Notes: generated by a model from the letters alone, not told the origin. 64,000 nucleotides of DNA from Phialophora verrucosa (GCA_002099365.1 MSED01000011.1:501001-565000), one strand, 5' to 3'. Counted from the stretch's first letter, positions 1 to 10,461 are shown. Program-made: numbers and translations.

Positions 1-2469
1 ACCTGATCCGTCACAGCTACGTCTTGGTGCTCATCCTCCCGACCCCTTGGATGGGGGCGTTCCGGCCATAGAAGCAACCACCTAGGCCCGGAAACGGGCC
101 TATCGAGTGATCTCTACTCGGTTCCAGCCTCGAAACAGACCACTGCAAGATAACGAGGTACGAAATGGCCAGGATGATGGGGAAGACCAGAATATCAATC
201 GGCTCCAGTCGTCGCTGACCTACGAGGAACTTACGCGCCAGGACCGAGAGCCTCTGTAACACCAGTGCAGTGGTCGTTTAGGCAACGCCGGGGCATAGGA
301 GGTCCAAAGCAGAGTAGCGAAGTGATTAGTGATAGAGATACCAACTTCGGTGCGCTATCACCTTGGCCACGAGGAGAATGATAATGGCGAAGACATTGAT
401 GTCGACGGCCCATCGAGCATTGCAGTCACTCAAGGTACCAATCATTTTGGAAATGTTCGATGGAATCGCCGTGTTCGAACTTCCCTTTTTACACTTGTTT
501 GTTCCCCAATTCAGAAACGAGTTCACACTGCAGACATCAATAAGCCGATGCAGGATTGGGCGCCACCAGCGACCTTCGAGAGGTCTATGGCGCGTGAAAG
601 AGGCTGGGAGTTGGTTGTTAATATCAACGTCATTCATCTGATGATCATCGGCATCGATATGTGCTGGAATTGGTGGTCCTTTGCGCACAAAGTCGCTCCA
701 GACAGGCAGCACAACAGCGGCATTAGTGGACGTCTTTTCCGGCCTTCAGCGGAGGCGGATCACTTTATCATCCTCAAGATGTATGCTGAACGACGTTGCA
801 ACACCGAGAATACCTGCTAGAAATAGCTTCAGGCGTTGCCGGCCATTAAAGCAGCATGTTCACCCTGTTTGAGAGAGCTAGTAGTTTGGGCCTTTTGGAA
901 ATAGCAACTCGACGGCCCAGCAGCGTTCTTGCGGTGATGCCTGTAATGGGTGGATTGCTGGTGTACGTGGGTGAGATATGGGTCGTGCGTCTTGGCCAGA
1001 AAGGTAAGGTGGTAGGTGTACAGCGGCGACAGCGCCCGGCATTGGGAACCATTTGGGTCCGTGGGTTGCCGCTTTCCCACCCATCAGGTCACATTGCATA
1101 TGAAAATGCTCCGCAGCCGAATGGTGGTGCCCCAGACGATCCTGGTGTGGACTGGTCCTTGCGCAGAATAGCACGATTGATTAAGCAATCTCTAGTTGTA
1201 GGCCCTGTCAGATGGTGGAAAGGGTGTCGTTCCAAGTGCTGATGGTTGAGTGGTTGTGATTGACTGGAAAGACCATTTGAGGCGGACTGCCTGCGCTCGG
1301 TGTTTGGGTCGCCCAAACCCTACACCGTTGGGTCCGTAGAGCCCACGTTCATGCTGCTCTCGGACAGATGGATCTCGACTGAGGCCTTTGCAGGACAGGA
1401 GTTCTCACCGTTCCAGTTGTGTGAAGGCGGGAGCGACAGTGTGGGAATGCGCACAGTGGTTGGCGCTTACCCAGGTTGAAGAAAATGCACTCTGAGGGTG
1501 GTCTCCGGGAATCTCGGTCTTGCATAGTGTGTCGAGATGACTACCAGAGGTGTTGTCGGTGGTATAGCTCGGCGTCCTTGGGGAGTGTGACCCCCATTTG
1601 GCCTCCGCTGATGACATTCTGGGCCGCATCTCCACATGCCCCGATGAACTGTCTGTCGTTTTTGCTCCAAGAGAGTAAGAGCAGTTCTCGATGAGAGGAT
1701 ATTGGGACCGTTGCAGAGAAGATCCCACGTGGCTCTCATGGTATAAGGCATTCCTCACTGTCGAGACGGGGCGCATCTCCTGAAGCGATTCCAGCTCCAC
1801 GGCGGTCGTGACAGCTGGTTTCTCGAAGACCACGATTGCTGGACAATGGAAGAGCTCTGATGATGTGGGACAGCTACATCGGCGCAACCAAGAGATTTCG
1901 ACGAGATTGTCGAAGAAATGCCTCCAAAAGAATGAGACATGGGAGAAGGAAGTGTGCTCTTGGACCACAGTCCTTGGTCGAGTACGTGGTCGTGGTCGTG
2001 GTCATCACTATTGCCGCTGTGTCATTCAAGCTCTCCTTTGGTTCCCTCCGAGCATCAACAGAGTATGCCGGTTTGCCGCCAAAGAGTTCAAGTTGATATG
2101 CCGCAGGTGGCAGGAGTCACTCAACATGAACATTACCTGCGAGCGCAGCTCGGTGCAGTCAGCGACAGATGCGACTCCGGAACCTGTTTCCTGAAGACAA
2201 CATGTTGGTCAGGGCGAGAACCCGAGGTCCAGGTCTCCGAGCTCATATGGCAGACACTTTATGAGAAGCACGCTGTAGACGACGTGCTAGCTGCAGATAG
2301 CTGGCGGAGCGTCGCAGTGACCTATGGACGCCGTTCGGAGAGGTAGGGAGCTCGAAGGACCGCAACAGTGAGAAGTACCTGCGGGAGCCTTGCTGGCGGT
2401 ATTGAGAACATGGGCAGCTGCCATTCCGGAGCGTGTGAAGCGTAATCTTTGCCTGTCTCTTGTGCAGCA
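1..2469. other. No recognisable gene; scattered short open frames
   Basis: I recognise no gene here. A minus-strand frame at 17-262 encodes one strongly hydrophobic stretch (around ILVFPIILAISYLVIL) and another at 326-712 ends in a second (INVFAIIILLVAKVIA), so a broken membrane protein on the minus strand is possible, but the frames do not join and the first begins at GTG. The minus-strand frame at 1,405-1,968 (187 residues) is rich in Ser, Thr and His and has no motif I know. No RNA gene or repeat was seen. Confidence 0.4.
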
Positions 2470-3127
2470 TCAGCTTGATTCAGATACCCCTTGGTTCATT
2501 CTTGCGCAGCACCAGCATTTTGTTGAGTTCTTTTCCTGGAGTCGGACGCGGTCTCTTCGACGTTCTTCGAGGCACCGGACAAAGCTTCTTGGGCGGCAGA
2601 GCTGGGCTTGCTCGAGGTCTCGTCGGAGAGCTTCAGTGTTGTCGACTTGCTGTATAGTCAGTGTCTTCCGTTCACCTTGGGGACCTTCGAAGAACGTACC
2701 AATGAGGTTCCTCTTCGTCCGCCCCAGGCAATACATGTCGGACTGATGTATGCTCACTGATTTCTCGGGGACGATGCGTCTCGCATCTTTCGGTTCCTGA
2801 CTCGGTTGACCGATAGCCAGTGCCACGTTTGCAACTTCCATGCAAATGAAGGATGGGCCGATCTTGAGACTGACTTCTTGGGATGCACCAAATGAGATCG
2901 TTGCTCCGAGCAGACGTCTTCTGGCCTGGATATCTCCATAGAAGATACCGATGATTGCAAGACCGCGTACCGTCTTGCGTGCTGCCAGCCTTCTTTTCCC
3001 TCCAATTGGCCTGTAATTTCAAGTCATGGGATTGATGCGCTTTCCTCGTCGTGGAGGCAATGACGAAAGCCCCAACTGTTGCCGCGGAAGTCGCCATTAA
3101 GTGGAGCTCTGTTTTGGTCAGTTGCAT
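2470..3127 (-). pseudogene. Uncharacterised gene remnant, frameshifted
   Basis: A minus-strand ATG at 3,127 opens a frame beginning MQLTKTELHLMATSAATVGA, a basic then mildly hydrophobic N-terminus. Near 3,000 the more protein-like reading moves to another frame, with stretches such as LAIIGIFYGDIQ and SLKIGPSFICMEVANVALAIG, and runs open to a stop near 2,470 through a charged, possibly helical C-terminus. Either a small intron (an acceptor-like ATTACAG lies near 3,015) or a one-base frameshift would join the two. I do not recognise the family, and no neighbour suggests a role. It may be a decayed gene, like several others in this half of the window, or chance coding. Confidence 0.25.
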
Positions 3128-3140
3128 TTGGCTTGTAACG

Positions 3141-3175
3141 CGTCTCTTCTCTTCTCTTCTTCTCTTCTCTTCCCC
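3141..3175 (+). promoter_or_regulatory. CT-rich tract, promoter-like
   Basis: A nearly pure pyrimidine run made of TCTCTTCTCTTC-type units precedes the plus-strand open region beginning near 3,190. CT-rich tracts just upstream of the start are common in fungal promoters. The TACTAACTCCAG that follows also resembles an intron branch site plus acceptor, so the tract could instead lie in a 5' intron. Confidence 0.35.
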
Positions 3176-3189
3176 AATACTAACTCCAG

Positions 3190-3733
3190 ATCAGTATTGA
3201 CGATGGTTTTTTTCGTCAAAAATTATCTACTAGCATTACTTGGCCTTTTGGCCACCCTCCTTTCGGGGTTCCTCCCGGCCTGGGCCCAGCGCCTGGCTGG
3301 CCACCTCCAGGACGTACCATAGGTTGGTACGTTCCTGCGCCTGGTCGCCCCTCAAGCACCAGCGCAGGCCCCTCCCCCTTCCCCCCCTCCTCCTCCCCTT
3401 CCCGACCCTGTCCGCGTTTCCCTCCGGCAGGAGGATCTGAATGCCTTGGTTGCCGCGGTCAATGGCGTGAATGATAGCAACAGGGCGCTTGTTCTCAAGA
3501 TGGAGAAGATGTGTACGCTTCTGGAAACCCAGAATGAACTTCTGGAAACCCAGAATGAACTTCTGGCAGGTCAGAATGCTCATCTGGAAGGCCAGGATGC
3601 ACATCTTCGCAGGCTCGTCGAGCTTGAAGAACAAGGCCCTGCTTACACGTACCATCTGGTTCGGCGCCAAGTCACTCGTCCTCCTGCTGCTTCTGGTCCT
3701 TCCTCTGCTTCTCCTGGTCCTTCCTCTGGCTAA
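3190..3733 (+). CDS. Proline/glycine-rich protein with short coiled coil
   Basis: Two adjoining plus-strand frames look coding. The first (about 3,190-3,350) is Pro/Gly-rich, with stretches such as PPGLGPAPGWPPPGRTIGWY. The second (about 3,330-3,733) starts with a Pro/Ala-rich linker and continues into a heptad-like helical region carrying four copies of a seven-residue unit (LLETQNE and variants), then a Pro/Ser tail. Joining them needs a frame change near 3,345. No ATG fits the first frame, so an upstream exon ending at the acceptor-like TACTAACTCCAG (about 3,180-3,191) is plausible. A third frame from ATG 3,203 gives a 40-residue signal-peptide-like sequence that overlaps this reading. Function is unknown; a Pro-rich plus coiled-coil layout suggests protein-protein contact only by analogy. 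Confidence 0.3.
3518..3601 (+). repeat. 21-bp coding tandem repeat, four units
   Basis: Two perfect 21-bp units (3,518-3,538 and 3,539-3,559) are followed by two diverged ones. Each encodes seven residues: LLETQNE, LLETQNE, LLAGQNA, HLEGQDA. The period keeps both frame and heptad register, so the array lengthens a coiled coil. Confidence 0.8.
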
Positions 3734-3746
3734 CTGGCTTTAGCTT

Positions 3747-3795
3747 CCCCTGGTAACCCTTCCGAAAGGGCACCTTGTGCCTGGGTTACCAGGGG
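3747..3795. terminator. Perfect 13-bp inverted repeat (hairpin)
   Basis: CCCCTGGTAACCC at 3,747-3,759 is exactly complementary to 3,783-3,795, with a 23-nt loop. It lies just after the stop of the coiled-coil frame, so it would form a GC-rich hairpin in the 3' region of that transcript. A terminator role is a guess; fungi do not need such hairpins, and it may equally be a relic of a small inverted-repeat element. Confidence 0.4.
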
Positions 3796-3799
3796 CGTC

Positions 3800-4341
3800 C
3801 CCATTCTTCGGCGATGATCCAACTCGTCGGGGGTGGGGGCGCACCAGCGACGGGCTCGCACTTCTACGCAGTGCTGGTGACTAGTAGCTCAAAGAGTGAA
3901 GCTAGGACGAGCCCAAAACACATGGTCTTGACTGCCCTGAGGTGAGTTTCAAAGTGATGTGGTGGGCGGACAAAGCTAACACAATGCACGTCGCAGACAA
4001 CCTTGCCGGGGGCGCCACACCATCTTGAATGCTACCATGCTGCAAGTACTGGCACCATGATCCTCTGGCACATTGGCGAACACTGTCAGCCCGTCAGCTC
4101 GGCCCATGACAAAGGCGGCACCTCTTCGGCTGCGTGAAGCTGTGCATCCTCGACCCCTCCATCTTGCACCAATGTTCCTGACGAAGGAGCACCCCAAGAA
4201 GGCATGAGGTATTGGAGAATACGTATCGGTGTCTCCCACGACCCCAGTCTGTACTGGTACTGTTGGGGCCTTCACGGCGACCTCGATGACAAGAGATTGG
4301 ACACCGGCAATGCCCGTCAAACAGATGCACCAGATCAAAAG
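3800..4341. other. Intergenic, nothing recognised
   Basis: This is the stretch between the coiled-coil frame and the stop of the F-box gene. Short minus-strand frames (3,976-4,338) start at non-ATG codons and show no motif. Confidence 0.4.
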
Positions 4342-5670
4342 CTATGCTCGAAGCTTTGCCCAGTCGCTTCCATCCCACGGAAATTTATCTTTTCTATCGG
4401 GGCCGTTGTAGCCGCAAAGATACGGAGTGTCTTCACCCGTACGAAGGTACCAGAGCCACCAATGTAGCCATCTGTGCCGTTGTTGCAGCCCGTTGGTAAG
4501 CCTGCCACCTTCACCGAGGCTCTCATTGTAGAGTAGCTCGAGATTTCGGCTTATAGGAGCACGTCCATATTTTGGCAACTCTCCCTTGCGCTTGTAAGCA
4601 AAGCTAAAGCCGAACATCATCTGGACTGCTGCGTCTTCTTGATCGATGTCACGCCCTCCGTAACATTGCCACGCGATTATTTGTGCGACTAGCTGATCAC
4701 TTTCTGTTGCTGTGACTGCAACCCGCAGGTCTGTTGCACAGATTGAGCAATTGATATAATCGGAATACCGTGGTGCTTTGGAAGTACTGCCGAGGTGGTC
4801 GATAGCGTCCATAACGAGACCAGGAAGACTGGCAGCAGAATGTTCACAGCCAATGAACTTCAGTTGGTCGAGCTGGCGTGCCAGAGGTTGCCGTAAGGAG
4901 AGTTGCAAACTGTAGGATGTTCGGAGTAGTAGCTTCCCATTGACGACCCGCGCCGCCGTATCTCTCGATACACCCGGGGTCCAGCGGTGCCACGGCAATG
5001 TGGGATCGCATTTATGGTGAAGTTCTTCAAGTGGTGGGCCGTAGGCAGGGCCTCGCTCGTGTCCCCTCAAGAAGGCAGCGACCGTCCCGAGGGGTAGTAC
5101 ACGAGGATAGTGCGTTGGGCAGTACTGGTGCCCAATGGTGTGTACTCCGTACTCACCACGGACAAATCGTCGAGGACACTCGTACCGTGGCCCTAGCCGT
5201 AGCCCCAACGCCTTCCATCGATAGAGTATATCACAGCAGTAACAGGCGATATACTCCGGCAGATCCGCCTCAAGGAGACGGAGAAAGCGCTTCTTGCCAG
5301 CCTCGTCACTGAGACCGGGAAGAGCATACTGCTTCAAAGCCATGTAGTGATATTTCGATATCAAGGCGACCGCGGCAGCGGACTCGACGGGTAGATACAG
5401 CATGATCTGTAGAAGGACTTCCAGCGGCAGCCGTGCTAGACCTGGAACCGCCACCACCTCCGCTGGATCGACAGCCGTGGAGGGATCTTCGAGAGGTTGG
5501 CTGTCGGATGACGCAGATGATGGTGAATGACGCGGCATGAGGATGTGCCTCAGGCGAGCAAAAAGGTCGATCATGACTGACGCAAGACGGTCGATCTGGC
5601 TTTGGGCAGGTCCAGATCCTCGTGCTGTGGAGGAGTGGAGGGTCACCTGGTTCGAGGTGCGTATTGACAT
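4342..5670 (-). CDS. F-box domain protein
   Basis: A single uninterrupted frame of 442 codons starts at ATG 5,670. After a Ser-rich N-terminus of about 65 residues, positions 70-115 give a typical F-box: LARLPLEVLLQIMLYLPVE, followed by ALISKYHYMALKQYA. F-box proteins bind Skp1 and present substrates to SCF ubiquitin ligases. The C-terminus has no leucine-rich or WD repeats that I can see. It carries several Cys/His residues (CYCCDIL, CSICATD) and many Trp, as in the large group of fungal F-box proteins whose substrates are unknown. A second in-frame ATG near codon 33 is a possible alternative start. No intron is needed. It is one of only two intact-looking genes in the window. The F-box call is firm; the substrate is not predictable. 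Confidence 0.8.
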   Translation of the reverse strand: MSIRTSNQVTLHSSTARGSGPAQSQIDRLASVMIDLFARLRHILMPRHSPSSASSDSQPLEDPSTAVDPAEVVAVPGLARLPLEVLLQIMLYLPVESAAAVALISKYHYMALKQYALPGLSDEAGKKRFLRLLEADLPEYIACYCCDILYRWKALGLRLGPRYECPRRFVRGEYGVHTIGHQYCPTHYPRVLPLGTVAAFLRGHERGPAYGPPLEELHHKCDPTLPWHRWTPGVSRDTAARVVNGKLLLRTSYSLQLSLRQPLARQLDQLKFIGCEHSAASLPGLVMDAIDHLGSTSKAPRYSDYINCSICATDLRVAVTATESDQLVAQIIAWQCYGGRDIDQEDAAVQMMFGFSFAYKRKGELPKYGRAPISRNLELLYNESLGEGGRLTNGLQQRHRWLHWWLWYLRTGEDTPYLCGYNGPDRKDKFPWDGSDWAKLRA

Positions 5671-6185
5671 TAGCGAACGCGTGGAATATTGGTCGAAAGA
5701 GAATGTCTGATTCTAATGATAGAGTAGGATGGAGGATTCGATGAGACCTCTCGAGGATTCGTAGTGAGAGTGGGTGAGAAAGCTCAAGAGGCAGAAAAGT
5801 GCGGTGGCTGGCTTGGCAGAGTGAGGGATATAGTTGGGGGAGTACGGTAGAGCAATAACCGGTAGAAGCTTCACAAGGGGGGCGCATACAAGCCTAAGGG
5901 TAGTTATTTCGTGACGCATTGTCAGCTTTGCCAGGGCTTGTCGTTCCTTCGATGAGGCAAGGCAACAGCGTAACTGTTAGGAATGCCGATCTCTGTTACG
6001 CAATCTACCAAGGGGACTAGAGAGTTGCTATAGATTAGCAGGATTCGAGTGTTTTAGATGGTCGGGAATAGGTCTACAGTAGCCGGGAGATTGAAACATG
6101 TGAAACCCCCCAAAGCTGGGGACCTTCGTCCAAGTCGTGGGTCGCCATTCAAGCTCATATCCGTGCTTCTGAGGGACTGCTGAGC
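5671..6185. other. Upstream region of the F-box gene
   Basis: About 500 bp without a convincing gene lies upstream of the minus-strand F-box start. Minus-strand frames ending near 5,713-5,919 are short and unrecognised. No clear TATA box was picked out. Confidence 0.35.
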
Positions 6186-6290
6186 GTGGCTCAGAGTGAC
6201 TTAATCATGACTCAGGTGGCGAATTGCTCAGTTCTGGAAACGGATTCGCCGCTGAGTAAAATGCATGGTATGCCGCTCTTCTCAGGCAGG
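6121..6290 (+). repeat. Dispersed repeat, copy 1 (partner near 11,290-11,460)
   Basis: The stretch shares a collinear series of matches with about 11,290-11,460: CAGAG-TGACTTA-TCATG-CTCAG, then TCTGGAAACGG, then TTCGCC-CTGAG. Copy 2 carries small indels, including extra bases between the last two blocks. Both copies read as helical protein-like sequence around the match. It lies just upstream of a Gypsy integrase remnant, so a gag-type piece of the same element family is a reasonable guess. Confidence 0.4.
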
Positions 6291-6539
6291 GTGACCTGGG
6301 CTCAACTTCGGCTCAGCCCCAGTGTCAACAGCTTGGTCTGTCCCGTTTCTGGACCTCCGCTGTCATTGGATGCTCGCTCCATGCTTTGTTGGTGTTTCTT
6401 CTTAGTGGAGTGGAAGTTTCACAAGACCATCTTCGAGGGTACAGTTTAGGAACCTAAGATTCGCAATCGGAAGTCCTCGTAGTGATGGGAGATGTTCCTC
6501 CCCCCGGAGCCCCTCTGTCAAGTCCATTTTTGATTCTAC

Positions 6540-7400
6540 GCAGTGGGGAAGAAACAGAGGCCTGCCGAACTATCCAGAGAAGGGCGCTAGATGAGAACCA
6601 GGTATCGATGTTTTGGAACACTTGCTCCGACGATCCGATACTGTTGTCTACCACTGACCACCCTGAGATGGACGGCCAGACTGCCCGAGCAAACGCTGTC
6701 CTGAACAATAAATGAAGGCCTAGTATCTTACTTGCAAGACGACTGGCTCGACTGGCTCTCGCTCGCCGAGTTTTCTGTTGATCAGCTCCGTTCTAAAAGT
6801 ATTGGTCTATCTCCCTTTCTCGCCAACCTACACGGCTTCCACCCACGTAGGGAGTCTGAGCCGATCCAGACCCCCAATGACCGTTCTACCGTCCATGACG
6901 CCAAGGCCTTCCTAAAGAAGATGCAGGATATCAACGACGTCCTCCGAGCCGAGATGACAGTCGCCCGAATACGCCACCAAGAAAATTTAATCGACACAGA
7001 AGACCCGCCTGGCGATTCCTGGAATGCCAGTCAGTCTGGCTCGACGCCCGGAACATGGAGACTCTCCGCCGCCGCTAGATGAAACATGACTGGAAAAACC
7101 TGGGTGGTCCATCATCACCAAAAGTCCTCAGTTCGCACGCTTACTGTCTCCGCCTGCACCATCGATGCGCATTCACGACGTATTCGATGTCAGCCAGCCC
7201 CGCCTTGCTGCCGACCACCCGCTCTCAGGACAACGCCGAGACCCACCGTCCTCCGGCGAAGTGGAGGGTTTGGAAAGGTTCCCGGGAGGTCGAAGACATC
7301 TTAGACAATCTCTCGCTGTCCACGATTTGTACTGGCGTCTCGTGCTGAAGCGCAGCCTGTCGTACTACTTCGTTGCGGAGCGACAAACACCAGTATACGA
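6540..7400 (+). mobile_element. Decayed Ty3/Gypsy pol fragment (integrase and C-terminus)
   Basis: The plus strand encodes, across two or three frames, the end of a Gypsy integrase. At about 6,651-6,710 is TTDHPEMDGQTARANAVL, matching the conserved HP-x-DGQTER-N region of the catalytic core. At 6,735-6,850 is QDDWLDWLSLAEF followed by GLSPFLANLHGFHPR, the hallmark that follows it in chromovirus-like Gypsy elements. Downstream, DVLRAEMTVARIRHQEN and later EVEDILDNL resemble the post-core helix and the start of a chromodomain. Frameshifts and stops separate these pieces and there is no reverse transcriptase or LTR around them, so this is a dead 3' fragment. It differs from the RIP-mutated families at the right end: its base composition is normal and its decay includes indels. 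Confidence 0.75.
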
Positions 7401-7667
7401 AACCTAATGCAGAGGCACGGAAATTGCGTGTGACGCAACAACCACAAACAAGCTATTATGACAGCCACACGGCTGAGCTTTTTTGCCGCCTCAAAGCACA
7501 CATCCAATCCTGCTCCATGTGATCTGCAAATTCAGTAAATTGCCGCTCTGGCAAGGGACGAGGAAACTACCCTTGATGTGTTGTCCCACTTCGCCTTTTG
7601 CATTTGGCTAAACCAAGAACTACCCACTTGCAAACAGAAGTGCTCTTCCACTCGCGGCTAATGCGGC

Positions 7668-7949
7668 ATGCTTGAGTGGATTGTGGACGTGCACGGCACT
7701 CTCAACACGGCTCACCGTTCAGAGCCAGGTGTATTGTTTGCGGTTACTGTGTTCAACCCTAACACTAGCCATGTTCGAGTCTTATCACAGCAACATGAGT
7801 GCCACGAGTCTGGGGCCACGATAGCACAGACAGGGAATTCTAGCAACACGACATGCTCTAGGTCCCAGCTACCTTCTTCTCATGCGGCCACAGGAAGAAA
7901 ACTGCTCGGGCTCACCAACTCGGACAGCGGCCGGAACCCGCTGGACTAG
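7668..7949 (+). CDS. Hypothetical small protein (93 aa)
   Basis: An ATG at 7,668 opens 93 codons. The product has a short hydrophobic patch (GVLFAVTVF) and a Ser/Thr/Asn-rich second half. No family is recognised. It is short enough to be chance, and there is no promoter or intron evidence. Confidence 0.15.
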   Translation: MLEWIVDVHGTLNTAHRSEPGVLFAVTVFNPNTSHVRVLSQQHECHESGATIAQTGNSSNTTCSRSQLPSSHAATGRKLLGLTNSDSGRNPLD

Positions 7950-8261
7950 CCTGGTACTGTTTAGGTCCTGACTTGCACGATCAGTGATCAAGTGGTCTTC
8001 CAAGCAACAAGACCGTTACTCTACTCGGCCGCCAACACCGACGCACCCACAGCGCCGAACCATGCCATGCGAATCCTCATCATGCGCACCAGACAAGCGG
8101 TTCTTGACAAAGGTCTGTAACGACAAAAGCCCGAAAGGATGTTCTGGCGAGGGAAGGGTTTCGTTTGTGAGCTTGGGTGGCTGGCGCATACCCACCACTG
8201 GGTGATAGTGGTACTGATTACCTTTTGTTAGTGTTTTGGTATGTCCAAGATTCACGTTCCT

Positions 8262-8618
8262 TCAAACCCTAACAAAGGAGTGCTTCGGGATAGACTTCTC
8301 GATAACTTTTGGACCGGCAGCCTCAAAAATAGACTTTGTTCTGCCACGCACGGTGTCTCGTACCTGGGCAGACAGCCCTGGTGCATAGGCAGATCTATCA
8401 ACCAAGATTTTGATATTGCTGTTTGTCGCCGCTTGGGTACACGCTTGGTCAACTTGTACTAACACTCCACTGCTTGGCTGATCTTCTTGAAATACCCTGC
8501 CGAATTCTAACCGTGGTTTTGCCGTCCGGCTGCCTTCCAACGACTTGTCTGCACGATCCAAAGATTCACCTATCATGTCTACCATGAACGCTTTCTCTCT
8601 CCTGTGATAGTCGGACAA
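8262..8618 (-). CDS. Hypothetical protein frame (up to 118 aa)
   Basis: The frame begins at a TTG, with the first in-frame ATG about 11 codons in (MVDMIGESLDRADKSLEG). The composition is protein-like, with stretches such as AKPRLEFGRVFQEDQP and NSNIKILVDRSAYAPG, and no low complexity. It is divergent from the nuclease-like pseudogene that starts at 8,621. I do not recognise a family. It could be a 5'-truncated gene or a remnant. Confidence 0.25.
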   Translation of the reverse strand: MSDYHRREKAFMVDMIGESLDRADKSLEGSRTAKPRLEFGRVFQEDQPSSGVLVQVDQACTQAATNSNIKILVDRSAYAPGLSAQVRDTVRGRTKSIFEAAGPKVIEKSIPKHSFVRV

Positions 8619-8620
8619 GC

Positions 8621-9678
8621 ATGGAGAAGCTGTCGCCGAGCGGCGACACTGATGGGGACCCGCACAATGCGATCACTCTTGGGCGCAATTATCAGCGGCC
8701 CCCCGATGTACCCGACATTTCCCAAACGAAGGAATCCTAACTGCTGACCCTCATTCGCGATCTCAAGAGATTTTCCACCGGCTCACCAGGCGTACGATCA
8801 GAATATCAGTTGAATACACATGACTTTGGCCAATTCGTTCAGCGCTTGGAGAACAAGGAATGGAATAAGATACGGTACAGATTTTGTGAACCAGTCCCAG
8901 GCTAATATTACGATCCAGATACGATTACTTTCGACACCCAAACATTGGTCCTACCAATACCTTCTAGGAAAGGCATGACTATACCTCGACACGGATCGTC
9001 AAGCTCCTCCATACAAGAATCGAACAGTTGTGTAATAAACATCGAGTCGAATGTCCGTTCTGGATATTGGGATCGGCAGATATTGAGAGCGATCGGAGTG
9101 TATTCCAGCCTGACAGTTCAATCTACCACGTCAATACAAGGGTGGCAGTCCTGGAGCTGGAGATCGGCAATACGCAATCGATGAAGAGCTTGAAGGAGAA
9201 GCAGAGGCATACATCCGCATGAGAGGGGCAAAATTCGCTATGTCGTCGCTTTGAAACTGGATGGAGATTCGCAGGCAGTATACTCAACACTTTGGGCGCC
9301 TGATTTTGTCCACGAAGGCCAGTCGACCGTCTTGAAAACTAGAAGGACTTGTCAGGTATGTTACAGGTCTACAGCAGCAGTCGCTCATGCAGTCAAATAT
9401 ACTAAGCTCTGGATGCAGACAATCCGAGACGCGACTGGAGAGCCTGGCGGTGGTGCTGGCCTGGCAATTTCAGTGGAGAAAATCACACCTGGAAGCGGTT
9501 TGCCCGAGGCCCTCCGTTACTGGACCATCGTATTTCAGTCGAAGAGCTGTGCGAGATCGTCAAGGGAGCTGAGGATTTCGAGGTGGAAATCCCCGGCGAA
9601 ACTTTTGGGGACATTCCCGCAGAATTTGTTCTTGCTTCCTTGCCAGCCAGCCCAACGTTGACCGAATCAGATCCCTAG
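8621..9678 (+). pseudogene. PD-(D/E)XK nuclease-like fungal conserved protein, broken
   Basis: The reconstructed layout is exon 1 8,621-8,874, intron 8,875-8,918 (GTACAG...ATCCAG), exon 2 8,919-9,355, intron 9,356-9,418 (GTATGT, branch ATACTAAGC, ATGCAG) and exon 3 9,419-9,678. The phases agree at both introns. Segments that fit a widespread fungal family are LIRDLKRFSTGSPGVRSEYQ, YDYFRHPNIG, QPDSSIYH followed by VAVLELEIGNTQ, AEAYI, RYVVALKLD and STLWAP. In that family the PD and E-x-E positions resemble the catalytic acids of a PD-(D/E)XK restriction-endonuclease fold. Damage: TAA at 8,738, TAG at 8,965, frameshifts near 9,205-9,235 and one near 9,540. The fold is my inference; the broken state is directly visible. 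Confidence 0.55.
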
Positions 9679-10312
9679 CGAAAATTCGAAGACGAGAAGG
9701 CCACAGATGATGAGAAGGACCTCTTACCACGAAGCGGTCGCTCCTCCGAGTCATATCGATCCCTGGTTAAGATGCGAGCGAAACCAAGGAGCAAGAGGAG
9801 TTGACTCACCATGATGCACAAGTGGTCGCTCATCTGCGCTGCCCATGTACGATGTTACGATAATGACACAAAGGGTGCCTATTTTTGCTCCGTATCCCTC
9901 TTCTAATTGACAGTCTCAGGCCCCGGGCTTTTTACGGCCAAGGACACCGATGGCCGGCCGGCCCTGATGCTTACGCGACCGGGAGTAATGCGAGGCCTTG
10001 GTTCGCACCTAGTCAAGTCGCAGTCAACCAAGAGTAGGGATCGCGATACACTGGTCAACAAGTTTGGATGGTTCAAGTTCGACCGGGAGACTCTTCCCGC
10101 GGCCCTTCCACTCGCACGAAGTTGAGCTGCATTCGACTGAATGCAGGTGAGAATACCAAGGCGATGAGATTTCGTCATGGGTAAAGCAAAGATCGTAGCC
10201 GACAATCCGAGTCTGGCATATCACCTCGCCATCCTTCCAGACGCATCCTGTGCCATGGTGGCAGTACGACACGAAGTTAGACCCGAGTAAGGGATACGTC
10301 CTTTCCTCGTGC
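9679..10312. other. Intergenic, nothing recognised
   Basis: Short frames on both strands overlap each other. The minus-strand frame at 10,024-10,272 starts with GTG and has several Cys/His but no family signature. Confidence 0.35.
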
Positions 10313-10316
10313 GGTG

Positions 10317-10461
10317 CTACTAGTATTGACTGCTACCAGTATTGACTGCTACCAGTATTGACTGCTACCAGTATTGACTGCTACCAGTATTGACTGCTAC
10401 CAGTATTGACTGCTACCAGTATTGACTGCTACCAGTATTGACTGATACCAGTACTGACTGG
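10317..10461 (+). repeat. 16-bp minisatellite, about nine units
   Basis: The unit CAGTATTGACTGCTAC repeats head to tail from about 10,321. Seven units are near-identical. The penultimate has one change (TGATAC) and the last, partial unit another (CAGTACTGACTG). The near identity implies recent expansion. The period is not a multiple of three, and no gene spans the array convincingly. Confidence 0.95.

Noticed and set aside
3203..3322. 40-residue signal-peptide-like product from ATG 3,203 (secreted effector idea)
   Set aside because: It overlaps a better Pro-rich reading, ends at once after the hydrophobic stretch and has no mature domain.
10317..10461. CRISPR-like array
   Set aside because: The units are directly contiguous with no spacers, and the host is a fungus.
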